From the NCBI GenBank assembly GCA_964250755.1, contig CAXUHB010000022.1, positions 3,811 to 67,810 of the forward strand: a stretch of DNA of 64,000 nt. The letters are read 5' to 3'. The DNA comes from DASWOJ01 sp964250755. GTDB taxonomy: Bacteria; Pseudomonadota; Alphaproteobacteria; Acetobacterales; Acetobacteraceae. This document shows, in pieces, positions 42,791-51,518 of this stretch. Position numbers and translations under genes: made by a program. The notes under the pieces were generated by a model. The model did not search any database. It was not told where the DNA came from and saw nothing but the letters and a program-made list of their open reading frames with translations. Numbering within the stretch: the first letter of the stretch is position 1; every line of letters begins with the position of its first letter.

Positions 42791-43239
42791 GAGCGCCCAA
42801 CGGAACCGTTCGATTTGGTTGAAGCAGACGAGGGCGCATCCGAGGAGGGTGAAGGCGAGGTGAAAGTCCTCCCGCTCCTCATAGCGCACGGCCAGGCGGC
42901 GGAAGCGGGCCATTCAGGCGTGGGTGCGCTCCACGGCCCGGCGGTGGCGGCCCACACGCCCGACTGCCGCCAGGCGTGCAGCCGACGCCAGCAGGTCATG
43001 CCGAATCCGCACCCCATTCTGGCAGGCAAGCACTCCCAGGGCAGGCCGGTCCTGACCACGAACAGGATGTCGGTCAGCGCCGCACGGTGCGGTGCCGGCA
43101 GGCGGCCCCCTTGGACTGGGGCGGCAAGGGCGGCAGCAGCGGCGCGACGTGGTCCCACAACTCGTCAGTCGGCAAAGGCTCGGCCACGCCACCCAGATGA
43201 GCACCAAGCTACTCAGGCCCTAGGTTGTACTAGGCGCTC
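42791..43239 (-). mobile_element. IS5-family insertion sequence remnant (internal deletion)
   Basis: On the minus strand the first part encodes LTDILFVVRTGLPWECLPAR and CWRRLHAWRQSGVWA, the N-terminus of IS5-type (IS427-like) transposases. The part near 42810-42900 encodes RRLAVRYEEREDFHLAF and LLGCALVC, the normal C-terminus. The DDE core between them is gone, and the two ends are out of frame. The ends carry the inverted repeat GAGCGCC (42791-42797 and complement of 43233-43239). At 449 bases it is about half the usual size. The left end cuts the vgrG fragment and the right end touches the ybdK stop codon. Confidence 0.8.
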
Positions 43240-44364
43240 TTAAGTGATCCCCGCAGTGGCCCCGGCCAGCCAGTCCACCACGGCGCTGAGACCCTCCCGC
43301 TCGCCCAGTCCCCGGCCGCGCGCCTCGGCTAGGATGGCATGTTGCCGGTCCGCGCCCGTGCCGTCCGCAACGATCCCGCGCACCGCGGCAACCTCGTCCG
43401 CGCAGCCCAGCGCGTCCGCGTCTTCCGCGACCAGGCCCAGCACCGCATCAAGGCAGGCAGCGAACGGCACCGCGCTGCCTGCCTCGGCGTCGATCAGCTC
43501 GGCACGCACCCCGTCGCGCTGCGCGCGCCACAGGTTCTCGGCGGCAATGGCGCGCGAGGCCCCGGTCAGCCGTCCGTTCCAATCCGGCCGGCGGTTCGCC
43601 AGGCGCACCAGGCAGCGGTAAAGCGCCGCGATCGCCAGCGTGTGCCCCAACAAGGGGCAACTATCGGCAATGCGCAGCTCCAGCGTCGGGTAGCGCACGG
43701 ACGGACGAAGCGTCCACCACAGGAAGCTCGCGTCCGCTATCGCCCCGGCCCGGGTCATGACCTCTACAAAGCGGTCGTAGTCCCCTGGCCCGTCGAACAG
43801 GTCGGGCAGCCCTGTGCGCGGCATCTCGCCGAAGGCGGACAGGCGGTAGCCCGCCATCCCCGTCGCGCGCCCCTGCCAGAACGGCGACGACACGGACAGC
43901 GCCAGCAGCAGCGGCGTCGCGGGCAGCAGCCGGTTCATCAGGTCCACCCGGGCCTCGGGCCGCGGCACCTCCACGTGGACGTGCATGCCGCACACCACGT
44001 TGCGGCGGCCCAGCATCCTGAGCTCGCGCATGATGCCCTCATAGCGGTCCTTCTGCGTGATGGCCTGCCGCGCCCAGCGTGCCACCGGGTGGGTGCCGGA
44101 CGCGAACACCAGCACGCCGTGGTCCCGGCCCACCCCGGCCAGGCCGGCGCGCAGGCCGCCCAGGACGCTGCGGGCCTCGGCGAAGCTGGTGGACGGCGGC
44201 GTGGACACCTCGACCTGCGACTGCAGCAGCTCGCGCTCCACTGCCGGCAAGTGCGCGCGCGCGGCGGCGTGGAACGCGGCGACGGTGCGCCGCGGCGTGC
44301 CGCGCGTGGCAGCGTCCGCAAGGAAGTACTCCTCCTCGATGCCAAACTGGTAATTCGCGCCCAC
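43240..44364 (-). CDS. carboxylate-amine ligase, YbdK/GCS2 family
   Basis: A 374-residue ATP-dependent ligase of the glutamate-cysteine ligase 2 type (E. coli YbdK has about 372). It starts with ANYQFGIEEEYFLADA and has VVCGMHVHVEVP, DASFLWWTLRPSVRYPTLELRIAD and the C-terminal helical part. Start GTG 44364 is preferred because GGAGG lies five bases upstream; the frame reaches GTG 44400. YbdK forms gamma-glutamyl-cysteine weakly in vitro; the true substrate is uncertain. The stop codon TAA is adjacent to the IS remnant, so the original C-terminus could have been changed slightly. Confidence 0.87.
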   Translation of the reverse strand: MGANYQFGIEEEYFLADAATRGTPRRTVAAFHAAARAHLPAVERELLQSQVEVSTPPSTSFAEARSVLGGLRAGLAGVGRDHGVLVFASGTHPVARWARQAITQKDRYEGIMRELRMLGRRNVVCGMHVHVEVPRPEARVDLMNRLLPATPLLLALSVSSPFWQGRATGMAGYRLSAFGEMPRTGLPDLFDGPGDYDRFVEVMTRAGAIADASFLWWTLRPSVRYPTLELRIADSCPLLGHTLAIAALYRCLVRLANRRPDWNGRLTGASRAIAAENLWRAQRDGVRAELIDAEAGSAVPFAACLDAVLGLVAEDADALGCADEVAAVRGIVADGTGADRQHAILAEARGRGLGEREGLSAVVDWLAGATAGIT

Positions 44365-44523
44365 GACGTCCTCCGTGCCTGACCCGGCAAGTGGAAGCAC
44401 GATCAGGACGCAAACGCGATCCGCATCGGCCTTGTGTCCGGCTCTGGCCGATACCGGATTGGCGGCTTTGGCATGACAGGCACAGGACAGCAGACCTTTG
44501 CAATTGCAGCTGCGGCGCAGTTC

Positions 44524-45540
44524 CTACATTTCGCCACTGGCCAGGCTACGCCAGTGTTCTGCATTGACCGATCCGGCCGGCACCTGTCCGCCCAGGATCG
44601 CTTGGACTTGCCTTACCGTTTCCAGAGCCTGATGCTCGGCAGCGGGCCGGGTCAGCCCGCCGATGTGAGGCGTCGCCAGCACATCCGCTCGTAAGGCGAG
44701 TGCGCGTGTGGGCATCTGGTCGGGATCACGCCCGACATCCAGCGCCGCGCCCCCGAGCTGACCACTGTCCAGGGCGCGGACCAGGGCTGCCTCGTCCAGC
44801 AGGTCGCCGCGGGATGCATTGACCAGCAACGCACCCCGGCGCATGAGCGCAAGGGCCGCGTCGTCCAGGAGGTTTTCCGTTTCCGCATTGGCCACTGCCA
44901 GGCACACCACGATGTCGGACTGTCCCAGAAGCTCCGTCAGTGGCAGTTGCGCGACCCCATCCCGGTCTACCGTTGCGTAGGGATCGGATACAAGGACGGT
45001 CGCGCCCAGAACATGCATAAGCTCCGTCAGTCGCTGCCCGATCGCGCCATAGCCGATGATGCCGACGCTGGACCCGGCGATCTGCCGGCCCATCCGTGCC
45101 GGCGGGCGCCGCCCGGCCCGGCTGTCCGCCACCGAAGCGGAGACCGAGCGGCACAGGTCGATCGTGAGGCCCAGTACCAGCTCGCACACTGCATCCACAA
45201 AACCCGGCGAGGCCTGGGTCACCAGCACTCCGTGCGCTGAAGCCGCCGCCACGTCCACCGTGCGGATGTCCACGGCGCCGCGAACAAAGGCGGTCAGCCC
45301 GGGCAGCGCCGCAAATAGCGCGGCCGGGGCCGGCACCGCGCGGTCGGCGACGATGATCCGGACCCCAGCCGCCGCGCGGATCAGCGCGTCGCCCTCCAGA
45401 GCCTGCCCGGTCTCGTTCAGCCGCACCGGTCCGAGCGCGCGCAGGCCCGACAGCGCACGTTCGCCGTAGTAGAGCGCACGGGCCTCGTCGGAGTGAGTCA
45501 GCAGGATCAGGGCTTGGCCCCGCTCACCTCGGCGAGCCAC
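44524..45540 (-). CDS. D-isomer-specific 2-hydroxyacid dehydrogenase
   Basis: A 338-residue NAD-dependent dehydrogenase. The Rossmann motif is GIIGYGAIGQRLTELM, the active-site Arg lies in NASRGDLLDEAAL and the His in ATPHIGGLTRPA, with LGGAALDVG between. This is the phosphoglycerate/hydroxyacid dehydrogenase type. The only usable start is GTG 45540, which overlaps the end of the binding-protein gene by 34 bases; co-transcription with that gene suggests it acts on the imported compound. The substrate is unknown. Confidence 0.86.
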   Translation of the reverse strand: MARRGERGQALILLTHSDEARALYYGERALSGLRALGPVRLNETGQALEGDALIRAAAGVRIIVADRAVPAPAALFAALPGLTAFVRGAVDIRTVDVAAASAHGVLVTQASPGFVDAVCELVLGLTIDLCRSVSASVADSRAGRRPPARMGRQIAGSSVGIIGYGAIGQRLTELMHVLGATVLVSDPYATVDRDGVAQLPLTELLGQSDIVVCLAVANAETENLLDDAALALMRRGALLVNASRGDLLDEAALVRALDSGQLGGAALDVGRDPDQMPTRALALRADVLATPHIGGLTRPAAEHQALETVRQVQAILGGQVPAGSVNAEHWRSLASGEM

Positions 45541-47099
45541 CCAGCGGCAGTCAGCGGAAAACGGCCCACGCTGTCGCGCACCGCCACCTGGTAGATCGGC
45601 TGGAACAGGATCACCAGGTTCGCCTGATCAACCAGCTTCTCCTGGAACTCGATCCACAGCTGTGCCTGCCGGTCCCGGTCGGGTTCGGCGGTCGCAGCAC
45701 CGACCAGCTTCAGCACCTCGTCGGATGGTGTCCAATGCACCCGCTTGGCCACGCGCTGGGTTGCAGCCCCGGCCCAAAGGTAGTTGTTCACCGCCGGCGG
45801 GTTCCAGAAGGTGATTACCGACGTCGCCTTGCCGCCGATGTACTGGGTCCGCATGTTGACTTGGTCCATTGGGTTGAGCTTGGCGCGGATGCCCACGCGG
45901 GCCAGGTCCGATTGCAGCTTCTGCGCAATAATGCCGTAGCTGATGCCGTTGACCACCGCCTGGCCGTAGCTCAGTTCGAACTCGAACCCGTCTGGCAGTC
46001 CGGCCTTTTGCAGCAACTGCCGGGCCAGGGCCAGGTCCTCTTTCGGGGCCAGCCGGTCCGCATCTGCCTGCGTGGAGCCGAGGACGCCAACCGGCAGGAA
46101 GGAGGCCGGGCGTGTCGCCTCGCCGCCCAGCAGCTTGGTGCGGATGCCGTCGTAGTCCACCGCGTGGCTGATCGCCTGCCGGGCTTCCTTGACCGCGAGC
46201 GCCTTGTTGAGCTCCGCGTCCTGTGTCAATGCCAGGTAAACAAAGTCCAGGCTTTCCAGCTTCTCGACCCGGATCTGCTTGTCGGCCTTCAGGCTGTTGA
46301 TCTGCTCCGGGATCAGGTTGAACGCCACGTCCACGTCGCCGCGCTGCACCGCCAGCAGCTGGGCCGCGCTGTCAGGGATGTGCCGGATCACCACGCGGGC
46401 ATAGGGTGAGGCGCCGCGCCAGGAGTTCGGGTTGCGCGCCAGCTGGATCTGCGCGTTGCGCGCCCAGCCCGTGACCATGTAGGCCCCGGTGCCGGCCGTG
46501 TGCACGTTCAGCCAGTCTGTCGCCTTGTCGGATGCGTCCGTGGTGCCGCCCTGCGCCATCACCGTCTTGCGGTCCAGGATGCCGAAGCCGGGCGCGGCCA
46601 GGATGTCGAGAATCGGCTCGGCCGGCACCTTGAGCATGATGTCAACCGTAAGGGGGTCCACCACGGTCACCGCCGACACGTTGCCGATGTAGAAGGCGGT
46701 CTGGTCCTTGATCCCCTGGATGCGGTCGAAGGTCCACTTCACGTCGTCCGCGGTCATGGGGTTGCCGCTGGAGAACTTGACGTCGGGCCGCAGGGTGAAG
46801 CGCCAGCCCTGGCCGTCTGCGGTGCGCGCCCATTTCGTCGCCAGCATGGGTTTCGGCGTGGTGTACTCGCCGGGATCAAGCGTCACCAGCGTGTCGTAGC
46901 AGGCTGCGAGCGTGAGCGGCGGCGAGTAGTTGTTCTGTTTGGCCGGATCGAGCGTCACGGTGTCGCCGATGTCGAGCCCGATCACCAGCACGTCCTTGCG
47001 CCCCTGCGCCCGCGCGGCCCCGGCCGGCGCGGCGCCCGCCAGCGCGCCCCCGACCAGCAGTTTCGATAACGCACGCCGGCTGACGTTCGAGACGGTCAT
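45507..47099 (-). CDS. ABC transporter substrate-binding protein, peptide/nickel type (SBP family 5)
   Basis: A 530-residue periplasmic binding protein. A Tat-type leader (SRRALSKLLVGGALAGAA) is followed by the family 5 pattern: ITVTLDP-like DTVTLDPAKQNNYSPP, WRFTLRPDVKFSSGNPMTADDVKWTFDR and WLNVHTAGTGAYMVTGWARN. Such proteins bind oligopeptides, opines, nickel or glycosides; the ligand cannot be read. ATG 47099 has GGGGGAAG upstream. It is divergent from the permease genes it most likely serves. Confidence 0.9.
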   Translation of the reverse strand: MTVSNVSRRALSKLLVGGALAGAAPAGAARAQGRKDVLVIGLDIGDTVTLDPAKQNNYSPPLTLAACYDTLVTLDPGEYTTPKPMLATKWARTADGQGWRFTLRPDVKFSSGNPMTADDVKWTFDRIQGIKDQTAFYIGNVSAVTVVDPLTVDIMLKVPAEPILDILAAPGFGILDRKTVMAQGGTTDASDKATDWLNVHTAGTGAYMVTGWARNAQIQLARNPNSWRGASPYARVVIRHIPDSAAQLLAVQRGDVDVAFNLIPEQINSLKADKQIRVEKLESLDFVYLALTQDAELNKALAVKEARQAISHAVDYDGIRTKLLGGEATRPASFLPVGVLGSTQADADRLAPKEDLALARQLLQKAGLPDGFEFELSYGQAVVNGISYGIIAQKLQSDLARVGIRAKLNPMDQVNMRTQYIGGKATSVITFWNPPAVNNYLWAGAATQRVAKRVHWTPSDEVLKLVGAATAEPDRDRQAQLWIEFQEKLVDQANLVILFQPIYQVAVRDSVGRFPLTAAGWLAEVSGAKP

Positions 47100-47158
47100 G
47101 TTGCTTCCCCCAGGCACGCGGCCATTCCGCCGCTGTTGAACGGGACGCTACGGAGGAA

Positions 47159-47187
47159 TTGACGCGGTGTCACCTCGCTTCATAACT
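47159..47187 (+). promoter_or_regulatory. possible sigma70 promoter for the peptide-type permease operon
   Basis: TTGACG (47159-47164) and CATAAC/ATAACT (from 47181) are spaced 16-17 bases, upstream of the permease start at 47258, in the divergent region with the binding-protein gene. It is only a consensus match. Confidence 0.35.
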
Positions 47188-47257
47188 TCAACGCCAACGC
47201 TGCACGCCAAACGCAGTCGATGGAAACGGCTGCCAGACAGCCGGGAGGGAACGGCTG

Positions 47258-48268
47258 ATGCTGCGGTTCATCGCGTCCAGGGTCGCCACCGTGCTGGGCA
47301 TGGCGGTGCTCGCCACCCTGGTCATCTTCCTGATCGCCAACACCGTTCCCGGCGATCCCGTGCTCGCCCAGCTCGGCGACCAAGCGGCATCCGATCCCGC
47401 CTTCGTCGCCCGGTGGCGCCACGAGTTCGGCCTCGACCTGCCGCTGTGGGAGCGCTACTTCGTGTTCCTGCGCGGCCTGCTGCACGGCAACCTCGGCGTC
47501 TCCATCACCTCGCACCGGCCCGTCCTGCTCGACATCACGGACTACGCGCCGGCCACTCTTGAGCTGGCGACGCTCGCTTTCATCGTGTCCCTCCTCGTCG
47601 GCATCCCGCTCGGCATCCTGGCGGCGGTGAAGCGTGACACCTGGCTCGACCACCTGGCGCGCATCGTGTCCCTGATGGGCGTGTCCGCGCCCACTTTCTG
47701 GCTCGCCTTCATCGTCCTTGCCGTCTTCTACGGCCAGTTGAACTGGGCGCCCGGCCCGGGCCGCCTGGACCCGATCAGCTTCCCGCCCGAGAACGGCACC
47801 GGCTTCCTGCTCTGGGACTATGCCGCGGCCGGTGACTGGGACGGGCTGCGCGACGCCGCGGCCCACCTCGTGCTGCCCGTCATCGTGCTTGCGGCCGCCA
47901 CGCTGGGACTGATCACCCGCACCACGCGCGCTTCCATGTTGGAGTGCCTGCGCCAGGATTACGTCCGCATGGGCCGGGCCAAGGGGCTGCGGGAAAAGGC
48001 GGTGGTGGTCGGCCACGTGCTGCCGAACGCCATGATCCCGATCGTGACGCTTGGCGGGCTGGCCTATGCCAACCTGCTCACCGGCGCCGTGATGACTGAA
48101 ACCGTGTTCTCCTGGCCCGGCCTGGGCCGCTACACCTTCCAAAGCGCCGCCACGCTCGATTTCCCGGCCATCATGGGCATCACCCTGATCGTCGCCATGG
48201 TATACCTGGTCATCAACCTGCTGATCGACCTCAGCTACGCCCTGCTGGACCCGCGGGTAAGGACATGA
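47258..48268 (+). CDS. ABC transporter permease, DppB-like
   Basis: A 336-residue inner-membrane protein with about six helices. The start RFIASRVATVLGMAVLATLV, the loop GDPVLAQLG, and the EAA-type loop RQDYVRMGRAKGLREKAVVV near residue 240 (which contacts the ATPase) are typical of DppB/OppB. It ends in NLLIDLSYALLDPRVRT. GGGAGGGA precedes ATG 47258. It is coupled to the next permease gene by an ATGA overlap. Confidence 0.92.
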   Translation: MLRFIASRVATVLGMAVLATLVIFLIANTVPGDPVLAQLGDQAASDPAFVARWRHEFGLDLPLWERYFVFLRGLLHGNLGVSITSHRPVLLDITDYAPATLELATLAFIVSLLVGIPLGILAAVKRDTWLDHLARIVSLMGVSAPTFWLAFIVLAVFYGQLNWAPGPGRLDPISFPPENGTGFLLWDYAAAGDWDGLRDAAAHLVLPVIVLAAATLGLITRTTRASMLECLRQDYVRMGRAKGLREKAVVVGHVLPNAMIPIVTLGGLAYANLLTGAVMTETVFSWPGLGRYTFQSAATLDFPAIMGITLIVAMVYLVINLLIDLSYALLDPRVRT

Positions 48269-49146
48269 GCGCCACAACCGCGGCCCTGCTTCCGGCCGGC
48301 GCTGGGCCTGGCCGCCTCGCCCGCGCCCGGAGCTGGCGCCGCCGCTACGGCATGCCCGCGCTGGGCGGGATGATCGTGCTTGCCTGGCTTGTGCTGGCGC
48401 TCGCCGCCCCGCTGGTGGCGCCCTACGCACCCGATGCGGTGGACGTGACGGTCCGCCTGCAGCCGCCCAGCGCGGTGCATTGGCTGGGCACGGACGAGCT
48501 GGGCCGGGACGTGCTCAGCCGACTCATCTACGGGGCTCGGGTTTCCATGCTTACCGGCGTCGTCGTGGTGGCCGTGGGCGGATTGGTCGGCACCCTGGTC
48601 GGCGGGATCGCGGCCTATGCCGGGGGCTGGGTGGAAAGCGTGCTGATGCGTTTTACAGACCTGGTGCTCTGCTTTCCGCCCATCATCCTGGCGCTGGCCA
48701 TCGCCGCGGCGCTGGGCATCGGCACCACCAACACCATCATCGCCATGCTCGTGGTCTGGTGGCCGAAGTTCGCGCGCCTGGCCCGCTCCCTGGTGCTGCA
48801 GCAACGGGCTAGGGAATATGTCGAGGCTGCAATAATCGCGGGATACAGTCCCGCGCGCATCCTGGGCCGCCATATCATCCCCAACGCTGTCGGCCCGCTG
48901 GTCGTGCTTCTGACGCTCGATGTCGGCAACGCCATCATCACGTTTGCTGGGCTGTCCTTCCTCGGGCTGGGTGTGGTGCCGCCCACCGCGGAATGGGGTG
49001 CCATGGTGGCCGAAGGCCGGCAGCTGGTGCAGCAATGGTGGGTCGCGGCTTTTCCCGGCTTCGCCATCCTCAGCATCGTTCTAGGTTTCAACTTCTTCGG
49101 GGACGGTGTGCGGGACTGGCTCGACCCGAAGGCGGGCATCCGATGA
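48265..49146 (+). CDS. ABC transporter permease, DppC-like
   Basis: A 293-residue inner-membrane partner of the DppB-like protein. It has HWLGTDELGRDVLSRLIYGA, the conserved periplasmic segment of DppC/OppC, and the ATPase-contact loop REYVEAAIIAGYSPARILGR (about 190-210). It starts in the stop codon of the preceding gene and its own stop overlaps the ATPase start, so all three proteins come from one coupled message. Confidence 0.92.
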   Translation: MSATTAALLPAGAGPGRLARARSWRRRYGMPALGGMIVLAWLVLALAAPLVAPYAPDAVDVTVRLQPPSAVHWLGTDELGRDVLSRLIYGARVSMLTGVVVVAVGGLVGTLVGGIAAYAGGWVESVLMRFTDLVLCFPPIILALAIAAALGIGTTNTIIAMLVVWWPKFARLARSLVLQQRAREYVEAAIIAGYSPARILGRHIIPNAVGPLVVLLTLDVGNAIITFAGLSFLGLGVVPPTAEWGAMVAEGRQLVQQWWVAAFPGFAILSIVLGFNFFGDGVRDWLDPKAGIR

Positions 49147-51215
49147 ACGCGACGCTGCCGCCCCAGACGGTCAGCCCATCACCCCAAACTTTGCAGGAGG
49201 AGGAGCAGCCCGTCCCGGTCCTGGCGGTGCGGAACCTGCACACCCATTTCCCGACCAGCGGAGGTACCGTACGCGCCGTGGACGGAGTTTCCTTCTCCGT
49301 CCGCCCCGGCGAAACCCTGGGCATCGTCGGCGAGTCCGGGTCCGGCAAAAGCATGACGGCGCTGTCCGTGATGCGCTTGCTGGAAGCGCCGGGCCGCGTG
49401 GTGGGCGGGTCGATCCGCTTCGGAGGCCGCGACGTGTTGACCATGTCGCAAGCCGCCTTGCGCGCCATGCGCGGCAATCAGGTGGCAATGGTGTTCCAGG
49501 ACCCCATGACCTCGCTGAACCCCGTGCTGCGCGTGGCCCGCCAGCTGAAGGAGGCCATGGTCGTCCATGGCCGCGCCCGTGCCGAGGCCGGCCGCCGTGC
49601 GGTGTCGCTGCTGCGCCGCATGGGATTCACCACGCCGGACCGCACGCTCCGCGCCTTTCCGCACCAGCTTTCCGGCGGCATGCGCCAGCGCGTGGTGCTG
49701 GCGATGGGCATGAGCAATGAGCCCGCCCTTCTTCTGGCCGACGAGCCCACCACGGCGCTGGACGTCACCATCCAGGCACAAATCCTTGAGCTGATGCGCG
49801 AGCTGAATACGGAGTTCGGCACTGCGATCGTGCTGATCAGCCACGACCTGGGCGTCATCGCCGGGCTTTGCACCCGCGTGGTCGTCATGTACGCAGGCGA
49901 GATTGTCGAGGAAGGCCCGACCGACCAGGTTCTCGCCGATCCGCGCCATCCCTATACCTGGGCGCTCATGAACGCGGTGCCGCGTCTGGATTCTGAACTG
50001 GGGTCCCGCCGCCTGTCCACGATCGAGGGCATGCCGCCCAACCCGCTTTCCCAACCCGGCGGCTGCCGTTTCGCGCCGCGCTGCCCGTTTCGCCAGCCGG
50101 TGTGCGACCGTCATCCGGACCTGCTGCCGATGGGCCTGGAACGGGCGTCCCGCTGCTGGGTCGCGGCCGAAGGCGCGCGTTTCACCCGCCCGACGCTGCC
50201 CGCCACGGCCGCGGCCCCGGCTGCTGCCCGCATCGACCCTGCCGCCGCGCCGCTGCTGCGTGCCACCGACCTGGTGAAGCATTTCCCTGTTCCCGGTGCC
50301 GGGCTGTTCGGCCGCAAGCGCGTGGTGCATGCGGTGGATGGCGTCAGCCTGGACGTGCGGCGCGGCGAGGTGCTGGGCGTCGTCGGTGAGTCTGGCTGCG
50401 GCAAGTCCACCCTGGGCCGCACCCTGCTGCGGGTTTACCCTGTGGACAGCGGGACGATCACCTTCGACGGCCAGTCAATCGGCACGGCGTCGCAGGCGGC
50501 CATCCGTCCACTGCGGCGGCGCATGCAGATGGTGTTCCAGGACCCGTATGGCAGTCTCAATCCCCGCATGACCGTGGGCGACACGCTGGCCGAGCCGCTC
50601 CGGTTCTATAGGTTGGGCGGCGCGCGCGGCGCCGGGCACCGGGTTGCCGAGCTGCTGGACACGGTGGGCCTGCCGGCGACCGCAGCCGGCCGCTACCCGC
50701 ACGAGTTCTCCGGTGGGCAGCGGCAGCGCGTCGCCATCGCCCGTGCCCTGGCCTTCGAGCCTGACTTCATCGTCGCGGACGAGCCGATCTCCGCTCTGGA
50801 CGTCAACATCCAGGCGCAGATCATCAACCTGATGGTGGACCTGCAGGAACGCCTGGGCCTGACTTATCTGTTCATCGCTCACGATTTGGCCGTGGTGCGC
50901 CACATCTCCGACCGTGTCCTGGTGCTGCATCTGGGCAAGGTCGCCGAAATGGGTCCTGCGGCTTCGGTGTTCGCCGATCCGCTGCACCCTTACACCCGCT
51001 ACCTGATCTCCGCCGTGCCGGTGCCCGATGCCGTGGTGGAGCGCAGCCGCACCCGCATGCTGCTGCAAGGCGATGCGGCGAGCGCGATTGACCCGCCTTC
51101 GGGCTGCCGGTTTCACACGCGCTGCCCATTGGCGCAGGCAATTTGCAGGGAAGTCGAGCCATTGCCGGTCGAGCATCGGCCTGGTCACGTCGCAGCGTGC
51201 CATTTTCCTGGCTGA
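49143..51215 (+). CDS. fused double ATP-binding protein of the peptide-type ABC importer (DppD-DppF)
   Basis: A 690-residue protein with two complete nucleotide-binding domains, which are separate genes in E. coli. The first (about 28-330) has Walker A GESGSGKSMT, signature LSGGMRQRV and Walker B LLLADEPTTALD. The second (about 365-690) has GESGCGKSTL, FSGGQRQRV and FIVADEPISALD. Each ends with the oligopeptide-type tail with cysteines (GGCRFAPRCPFRQPVC; SGCRFHTRCPLAQAIC). Such fusions (GsiA-like) are common in alphaproteobacteria. ATG 49143 overlaps the permease stop; the frame is open upstream from 48993. Confidence 0.93.
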   Translation: MNATLPPQTVSPSPQTLQEEEQPVPVLAVRNLHTHFPTSGGTVRAVDGVSFSVRPGETLGIVGESGSGKSMTALSVMRLLEAPGRVVGGSIRFGGRDVLTMSQAALRAMRGNQVAMVFQDPMTSLNPVLRVARQLKEAMVVHGRARAEAGRRAVSLLRRMGFTTPDRTLRAFPHQLSGGMRQRVVLAMGMSNEPALLLADEPTTALDVTIQAQILELMRELNTEFGTAIVLISHDLGVIAGLCTRVVVMYAGEIVEEGPTDQVLADPRHPYTWALMNAVPRLDSELGSRRLSTIEGMPPNPLSQPGGCRFAPRCPFRQPVCDRHPDLLPMGLERASRCWVAAEGARFTRPTLPATAAAPAAARIDPAAAPLLRATDLVKHFPVPGAGLFGRKRVVHAVDGVSLDVRRGEVLGVVGESGCGKSTLGRTLLRVYPVDSGTITFDGQSIGTASQAAIRPLRRRMQMVFQDPYGSLNPRMTVGDTLAEPLRFYRLGGARGAGHRVAELLDTVGLPATAAGRYPHEFSGGQRQRVAIARALAFEPDFIVADEPISALDVNIQAQIINLMVDLQERLGLTYLFIAHDLAVVRHISDRVLVLHLGKVAEMGPAASVFADPLHPYTRYLISAVPVPDAVVERSRTRMLLQGDAASAIDPPSGCRFHTRCPLAQAICREVEPLPVEHRPGHVAACHFPG

Positions 51216-51518
51216 CGCCCAACCACGTCCTGCCTGAAATGTGCTGGCCGGAAGATGAATCGGCTATCCTCGTCAGAGCCGGACCAATGTCCGCTATGTG
51301 GCGCGAAACGTATCCGTCCGGCTCTGGCCGGAACCGAAAATCCCGCTCCTGGAAAAACCCGGCGAGGAGCAGACGCTCTCAGGGCGATCACGCCATATCG
51401 GCTCGCGATGGATATGAGGCGCAGGCGCTCTGTCGCGCGGCCGGGTCCACGTCTGGAATGAGAGGAGTGGCCAGGCAGGCGGCCCAGCCGGCCAGATCAA
51501 GGTGCGGCCGCATGCCGC
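51216..51518. other. gap between convergent genes, with one hairpin
   Basis: No gene is recognised in these 303 bases. An exact 10-base inverted repeat, CAGAGCCGGA (51274-51283) and TCCGGCTCTG (51317-51326), encloses 33 bases. It could end transcription of the importer operon, though there is no T run. Short open frames here lack ribosome sites and similarity. Confidence 0.4.

Noticed and set aside
42661..43158. Minus-strand 165-residue open frame as a gene
   Set aside because: Only its first third is transposase sequence; the rest is out of frame, so it is part of the IS remnant.
44434..44694. Plus-strand open frame over the dehydrogenase 3' end
   Set aside because: It lies opposite a well-supported gene, has no ribosome site and no family pattern.
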